Assembly (NCBI GenBank): GCA_037044905.1
Contig: JBAOKB010000154.1
Location: 372,001 to 436,000, forward strand
Reading direction: 5' to 3'
Length of the DNA: 64,000 nucleotides
From: Hortaea werneckii
Lineage: Eukaryota > Ascomycota > Dothideomycetes > Mycosphaerellales > Teratosphaeriaceae
Part shown: positions 59,863-64,000 of the stretch, one piece after another
How the letters are laid out: each line of letters starts with the position of its first letter
Position numbering within the stretch: the first letter of the stretch is position 1
Made by a program: the position numbers and the translations under genes
The notes under the pieces: generated by a model
Database searches by the model: none
Told to the model about the DNA's origin: nothing
Seen by the model: only the letters and a program-made list of their open reading frames with translations

Positions 59863-62800
59863 CTACTGCGGGTGTTGCTGCTGCTGAGAATTAAGGTTTC
59901 CGTCAGCTCCTGAGCTCTCCTCGGCCATCAGGGCCTTTTCCACCTTCCCCATCACCGTGTCGCGCTTGACGCGGAGACTGCCCCGGTCGCCTTGCAGGAC
60001 GTGGCCGCTCTCGACCTTCTCTTGGATCATCTGGTCGAGCAGCATAGTCATCTCGTCCACGCTCCGCCGACGCGGCAACTTCACAGACTTCGAGTCGCCG
60101 CCTTCGCGGGGCTCTGACTTGGCAGAGGTCGAAGGGCTGAGAATGGCCACGGGACTCAATGCCCTCCGCGAGTAATTCGTCACCCCGGATGAACTGGACC
60201 TGCTCACTGCCGACGGATCTCTACGATGACTCGCACCGTTCGTGGTACGGGTGGAGCTGCGGTTCGAAGCACGGGAGCTGTGGGGAGCTCTTGTCTCAAT
60301 CGCTTCATGTGCAGATTCCGGTCGAGCCATGTCTTGGCTCACAATACTCCGGCGTTGATCGACCATCTCACGTTTTCTGGCTGCGCTGCGTAGCGCCGTC
60401 ACCATCCGCATCTGATCGTCGAGCTTGGCTCTGAGTTCTTCGATTTCGCGGCTCTTCTCTCGAACCACAGCTTCGAGGCCGCCTTCTTCGACGAGACTGG
60501 CTCGCGATGCAAAATTCGTACTTGTCCGGCTGTGGCTCGTCCTTCGGGCCTGCAGTAGTCTTTTCTCCAGCGTGGCAATGTAACGATTCTTGTCTGCAAG
60601 ATCGGATTGCAACATCCGATTTTGGCGGGCCAAAGATGCATCGCCTTCGCCATTAGCATCCCCCGAATTATTGTCATCGTCGTCCTCGCTCGCTTCGTCC
60701 AGCTGTGACACCTGCGCTGCAGGCAGAACACCCGTCGTAATGCTTCCGCTAGACATCGTGCGGCTCACGGTTGGCCCATCTCGGGGAACCGGTACTTCGA
60801 GCGTGTTTGAACTATATCGTTGATCCTCACTGCGCAAGCTCTCCCGACTCCGTACGCTCACTGGCCTTCCGAACTCATTAGTGCCGTACGCACTCAGCCT
60901 CCCAGGCGGCATACTCGCGCTTGAGAATCGGCCAGAGTTAACGCCTAACGATTTTGAGGACAAGATTAGCTTATTCAGATGGCTGATACGCTCTTTAAGT
61001 GCTGTTCGTGCAAGCTGCATCTCTAGCATTTGCTCTTCGTGGCGCGATCGTTCCTCTCGCTCAAGCTGTTCCTCCATCCTGCGATCTTTCTCAATCTCCT
61101 CCTCCTTCTCGGCTTCCTCTTTGGCCTTATTCTGCTGATCTAGCTGTGCTCGCAGCTCCTGGATCTCGGTTCGATATCGGTCTAGAAGTGCTCGGCTTCC
61201 CGCGTCACCACTGTTCGGGTTGGATTCGTTACGCTTTGCATGGCTGACAATGTTATTCTTGGCTCTGCTGGCGAATTTCAGCGTGTTGAGAGTCTCCCCA
61301 GTGTGGGAAATGGTGGCAGCGGCACTAGTCCCTGCTGTCGATAGTTGGATTGTGCAGAGAATCGAAACGAGTGAGTTCCCAGAGAGCGCAGGCTGTAGCA
61401 AGCGAGTGAGCTTGCTGTCTCGATAGGGTAAGTGCTTCAGGGCCTTTTCCTTGTCGACCACAGACTTTGCCCCATCCTCCTTCTCGTCTTCGCCAGAAAG
61501 TCGTGCGATAACGGTACCAAGAGTCAGCAGCGACTTGTTAATATGCGCTCCCTCGGTACGGCGTTCTTTGTTTTCTGCAGCCTTCTCAGAACCAGCGAGG
61601 TCTATGAGTGACAGGGTGGAGACCAAGACGCCACCGGGCAGTATTTGATCTGCACGGCGGCCTTCCTTTTCGATACGAGGATCATTGTTTTGAGTTCGCT
61701 CTCGTGACTCGACAACAATCTGCACCACTGCGTGCGACCGTGATGAACGCGAATTGAATTGCGTGCTCCCGGTGCGCCGTGCAAGATCGCCGCGTGCAAT
61801 GACTCGTAGCAATTGATTCGGGGACTGCACTATCTCCTCCTTCAACGGCGTGGCGTAAACGCCGCGCTTGCTGTCCTCGCGCAATTTGATCTCCTCTTGC
61901 TGCACTTGGCCGGGCGTGCTCTGACTCAGCAGATCGTATATCTTTTCGTTGTAGATTTCGAGATAGCTCACACGCAGGAGGAATTCGCGACCGGGGTTCT
62001 CTCGGATATACGAGAAGATGTCCGTTATGGCAAGTGGAATTACACCAGGCGAATTTGCAGTGCCCTGCATGGAAAACGTCTTGCCGGTGCCTGTCATGCC
62101 GTACGCGAAGACCGTGCCGTGATAGCCTTCCATGACCCTACGGACCAGCCGTTTAGCCGCGCTGTCATAGACACGCGAATTGTTGTCGTGAGGCGAGAAG
62201 ACACTGTCGTAGCGATAATCGCCACCCTCTTTTCCTTTGTACGAAATGAGTGATTTTCGGCCATCCACCATCCATTCTCCCTCTGCTCCTTTGCCTCCAT
62301 CGCCGCCAGAATCTGGCCGTACACGCACACTCACGAGCACATTGCCTTTGCTGTTCTTCGATGTACGCTTGCTTTCTGTTGGTGACTTCGCACTGCCCGA
62401 TGTTCCTTTGTCGCCCAGGGTGTCCTCTCCAATATCCTCGAACGTTGTCCCATCCGTGATACTGGAGCCATTCGCAGACGAAGTTCGGCTGAGCGGCGGA
62501 GATGGCATGCTAAGAAGGCTTTCTGACCCACTAGCACCCGATATAAGCTTGTTGTCCCCAGTACCGTTTAGCAGACTGGGAGTTCCTGTGAAGCCAGGGG
62601 TGGGCGGCTCCGCCGCTTTCGCACGCAACCCATATGCGGAGCTCCGAGCTTTCGGCTTCTTGCCGCCGCCGTCTGCGCTGCGTTCCTTTGCAGGCTCTCG
62701 TTTTTGGCTGGCATTGTACGCTGCATTGACATCGGATAGGGATGTGGAGGTAGAGAGCGGACTTGGCGGCAGGCTTGAGACTCGCGGGCTACCTTTGGGC

Positions 62801-63195
62801 GGTAGTGGAAAAGCACTGATGCTGGTCGTTTTGCGTAGGGTCTTGCCGGGCGTCGGAATGCTAGATGAAGATGGACCCGACGAGGGTGGTGAGGTATTAT
62901 GGTCGGCGGAGGTATCGGTAGTGTTGACAGTAGGGACAGAGGGCGTGGAACGAGCCTTGGACGGAGCAGGTGTATCCAGCTTTGAGCTTGTGAATGATCG
63001 TGAGGGTGACTTGGAGCCCGGTAAAGGAATCGAGGAATTCGAGCCTTGCCGGCGTTCGGACGAATCTGGTATGCCAGGCAATGGCTTTCTCGTTTTGGGG
63101 ACGGGCAACGCTGGCAAGGGCCCAGACGGTGGTGCCAGCGGCGATGTGGAGGGGCGGCGGATCCCAGACATAGTCGAGGTAGCAGATGCCGACAT
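59863..63195 (-). CDS. Kinesin-7 motor protein (Kip2/KipA/Tea2-like)
   Basis: A plus-end-directed microtubule motor. Single exon, 1,110 residues. The first 280 residues are Ser/Pro/Thr-rich and basic, as in fungal Kip2/KipA/Tea2, where this part aids microtubule and plus-end binding. The motor domain spans about 285-650: start NVLVSVRVRPD, ATP P-loop GMTGTGKT at 366-373, neighbouring FAYGMTGTGKTFSMQG, switch I NSRSSRSH at 481-488, switch II DLAGSE at 532-537, and the neck-side motif LPYRDSKLTRLLQPALSGNS. Coiled coils follow at about 665-760 and again near 880-965, then a disordered Ser/Arg-rich tail. All nucleotide-binding motifs are intact. The long open frame on the opposite strand is a composition shadow. 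KipA moves the cell-end marker complex that keeps hyphae growing straight. Confidence 0.93.
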   Translation of the reverse strand: MSASATSTMSGIRRPSTSPLAPPSGPLPALPVPKTRKPLPGIPDSSERRQGSNSSIPLPGSKSPSRSFTSSKLDTPAPSKARSTPSVPTVNTTDTSADHNTSPPSSGPSSSSIPTPGKTLRKTTSISAFPLPPKGSPRVSSLPPSPLSTSTSLSDVNAAYNASQKREPAKERSADGGGKKPKARSSAYGLRAKAAEPPTPGFTGTPSLLNGTGDNKLISGASGSESLLSMPSPPLSRTSSANGSSITDGTTFEDIGEDTLGDKGTSGSAKSPTESKRTSKNSKGNVLVSVRVRPDSGGDGGKGAEGEWMVDGRKSLISYKGKEGGDYRYDSVFSPHDNNSRVYDSAAKRLVRRVMEGYHGTVFAYGMTGTGKTFSMQGTANSPGVIPLAITDIFSYIRENPGREFLLRVSYLEIYNEKIYDLLSQSTPGQVQQEEIKLREDSKRGVYATPLKEEIVQSPNQLLRVIARGDLARRTGSTQFNSRSSRSHAVVQIVVESRERTQNNDPRIEKEGRRADQILPGGVLVSTLSLIDLAGSEKAAENKERRTEGAHINKSLLTLGTVIARLSGEDEKEDGAKSVVDKEKALKHLPYRDSKLTRLLQPALSGNSLVSILCTIQLSTAGTSAAATISHTGETLNTLKFASRAKNNIVSHAKRNESNPNSGDAGSRALLDRYRTEIQELRAQLDQQNKAKEEAEKEEEIEKDRRMEEQLEREERSRHEEQMLEMQLARTALKERISHLNKLILSSKSLGVNSGRFSSASMPPGRLSAYGTNEFGRPVSVRSRESLRSEDQRYSSNTLEVPVPRDGPTVSRTMSSGSITTGVLPAAQVSQLDEASEDDDDNNSGDANGEGDASLARQNRMLQSDLADKNRYIATLEKRLLQARRTSHSRTSTNFASRASLVEEGGLEAVVREKSREIEELRAKLDDQMRMVTALRSAARKREMVDQRRSIVSQDMARPESAHEAIETRAPHSSRASNRSSTRTTNGASHRRDPSAVSRSSSSGVTNYSRRALSPVAILSPSTSAKSEPREGGDSKSVKLPRRRSVDEMTMLLDQMIQEKVESGHVLQGDRGSLRVKRDTVMGKVEKALMAEESSGADGNLNSQQQQHPQ

Positions 63196-64000
63196 GGTTT
63201 GCTGTCGCTATCCGTCGCTGAAGCTATGCAGCATACAGGGGCTCGGCAGGCGCCTGTTGCGCATGAACTGCTATAGTAGACGGTGTTATACCATGGCAAT
63301 CCTCCTCTTGTCTAGCAATAGTCGAGAGCGAGTGATGCCGGGCGAAAGTCAGGAAGCACATGCGCCCGGCCTGCTATGCGCTATGGCTGCTCGCAACGTG
63401 CCGATGTTGTCTGTGCAGACGCAAGGATGCGCTCTCCAGGGCGTTCCTCGAAGAGTTACCCTGCTGCTGGAGCGGCCCCGGTCGACAGCGCTGATCACAA
63501 TAACAACGCGTAGTATGCAGCACTGGGGATCGCCAGGTTGGATGCTGCAATGAGTCCTACGGGTTGAAGGCAGTACGCGACACTGCGATGGTCAAGTAAT
63601 ATTTTTACTCCGTACTTCCAGCCAAACCTTCCATCACATCTCACTACCCATCCACCACTCCTGAGGCCAGGAGTTTGAATGGCGTCCACGTCCAGGCGTG
63701 ATGCACGAGCGCTAGCGCAGCCTCTTGCACTCGAAAGGGTAAGGGCTAGCAGCCAGGCCACTGTAAACTTTGAACAGCGAGATGAAATCTATTTTCGAGG
63801 CCAAATCATCATCTCGCTCCCCGACCAACTAAGGCACTGCCTGCTTTGGGGCGACGATCGTGTCATTTGGTTGTAAGGTACTGAGTGTCCTTGGTCTTGT
63901 CATGTCTGCAGTATGCGTGCTGCTCGCATGGCTATCGCGTTCGTCAATGGACGAGCGACCTCGGCGTCTTGTTGGTGATTCACCTCACAAGACTACCGGG
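63196..64000. other. Intergenic to window edge
   Basis: About 800 bases upstream of the kinesin gene. A plus-strand ATG at 63679 starts MASTSRRDARALAQPLALER and is followed directly by GTAAGG, a good donor, so it may be the first exon of a gene running out of the window. Nothing else seen. Confidence 0.35.

Noticed and set aside
62237..63553. 438-codon plus-strand frame opposite the kinesin N-terminus
   Set aside because: It mirrors the Ser/Pro-rich kinesin codons, has no family pattern, and the kinesin on the other strand is certain.

Overview
The window is a piece of a filamentous ascomycete (Pezizomycotina) chromosome. The evidence is short GT-AG introns of about 50-130 nt with recognisable branch sites (CTNAC/CTRAT type), dense but non-operonic genes on both strands, and typical fungal families: the Kip2/KipA kinesin, DGAT2, an Arf-GAP starting MGNVGSR, ILM1 and STK19. 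A Dothideomycete is my best guess from the general look of the genes, but the sequence alone does not prove it.

Layout. 1-5.1 kb: 3' end of an ABCA-type transporter, a HAD phosphatase, succinate dehydrogenase subunit SDH2, and a small-molecule-kinase-like gene broken by two single-base insertions. 5.3-13.7 kb: mitoribosomal mS41, peroxin PEX10, a small unknown ORF, a BAR-PH-ArfGAP-ankyrin protein (three exons, N-myristoylation signal) and a thioesterase-like protein. 13.7-24.2 kb: an unknown protein with a conserved C-terminal domain, a tetraspan membrane protein, ILM1, a membrane dipeptidase and a coiled-coil protein. 25.4-31.2 kb: ATP11, a peroxisomal (PTS1) 4-coumarate-CoA-ligase-like enzyme, a LURP-one/tubby-like protein and RRS1. 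31.2-38.4 kb: a gene-poor, repeat-bearing stretch with a zinc-finger protein and a small Cys4 protein. 38.4-43.6 kb: an MFS transporter, a 3-dehydroshikimate-dehydratase-like TIM barrel and DAHP synthase, the last two divergent from one intergenic region. 45.5-49.0 kb: a proline/glutamine-rich spliced protein, a GPI-anchored-type secreted protein built from duplicated exon-intron units, and a TA-flanked inverted-repeat element. 49.1-63.2 kb: the TFIIH/CAK kinase CDK7, STK19, DGAT2, a multi-pass membrane protein, a fucosyltransferase-like glycosyltransferase and a kinesin-7.

Functional links. Most genes are independent housekeeping genes. Mitochondrial functions recur (SDH2, mS41, ATP11, possibly ILM1). 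PEX10 and the PTS1-tagged acyl-CoA synthetase belong to the peroxisome, and CDK7 and STK19 both act in transcription or transcription-coupled repair. The only plausible pathway pairing is DAHP synthase (entry to the shikimate pathway) beside a dehydroshikimate dehydratase-like enzyme (exit to protocatechuate).

I found no rRNA, tRNA, CRISPR array, viral sequence or complete transposon. The most interesting items are the exon-duplicating GPI-type gene, the two inverted-repeat elements (48.6-49.0 kb and 32.9-33.1 kb), the frameshifted kinase gene, and long poly-G runs. Gene models were spliced by hand; each model listed as spliced was checked for reading-frame closure.
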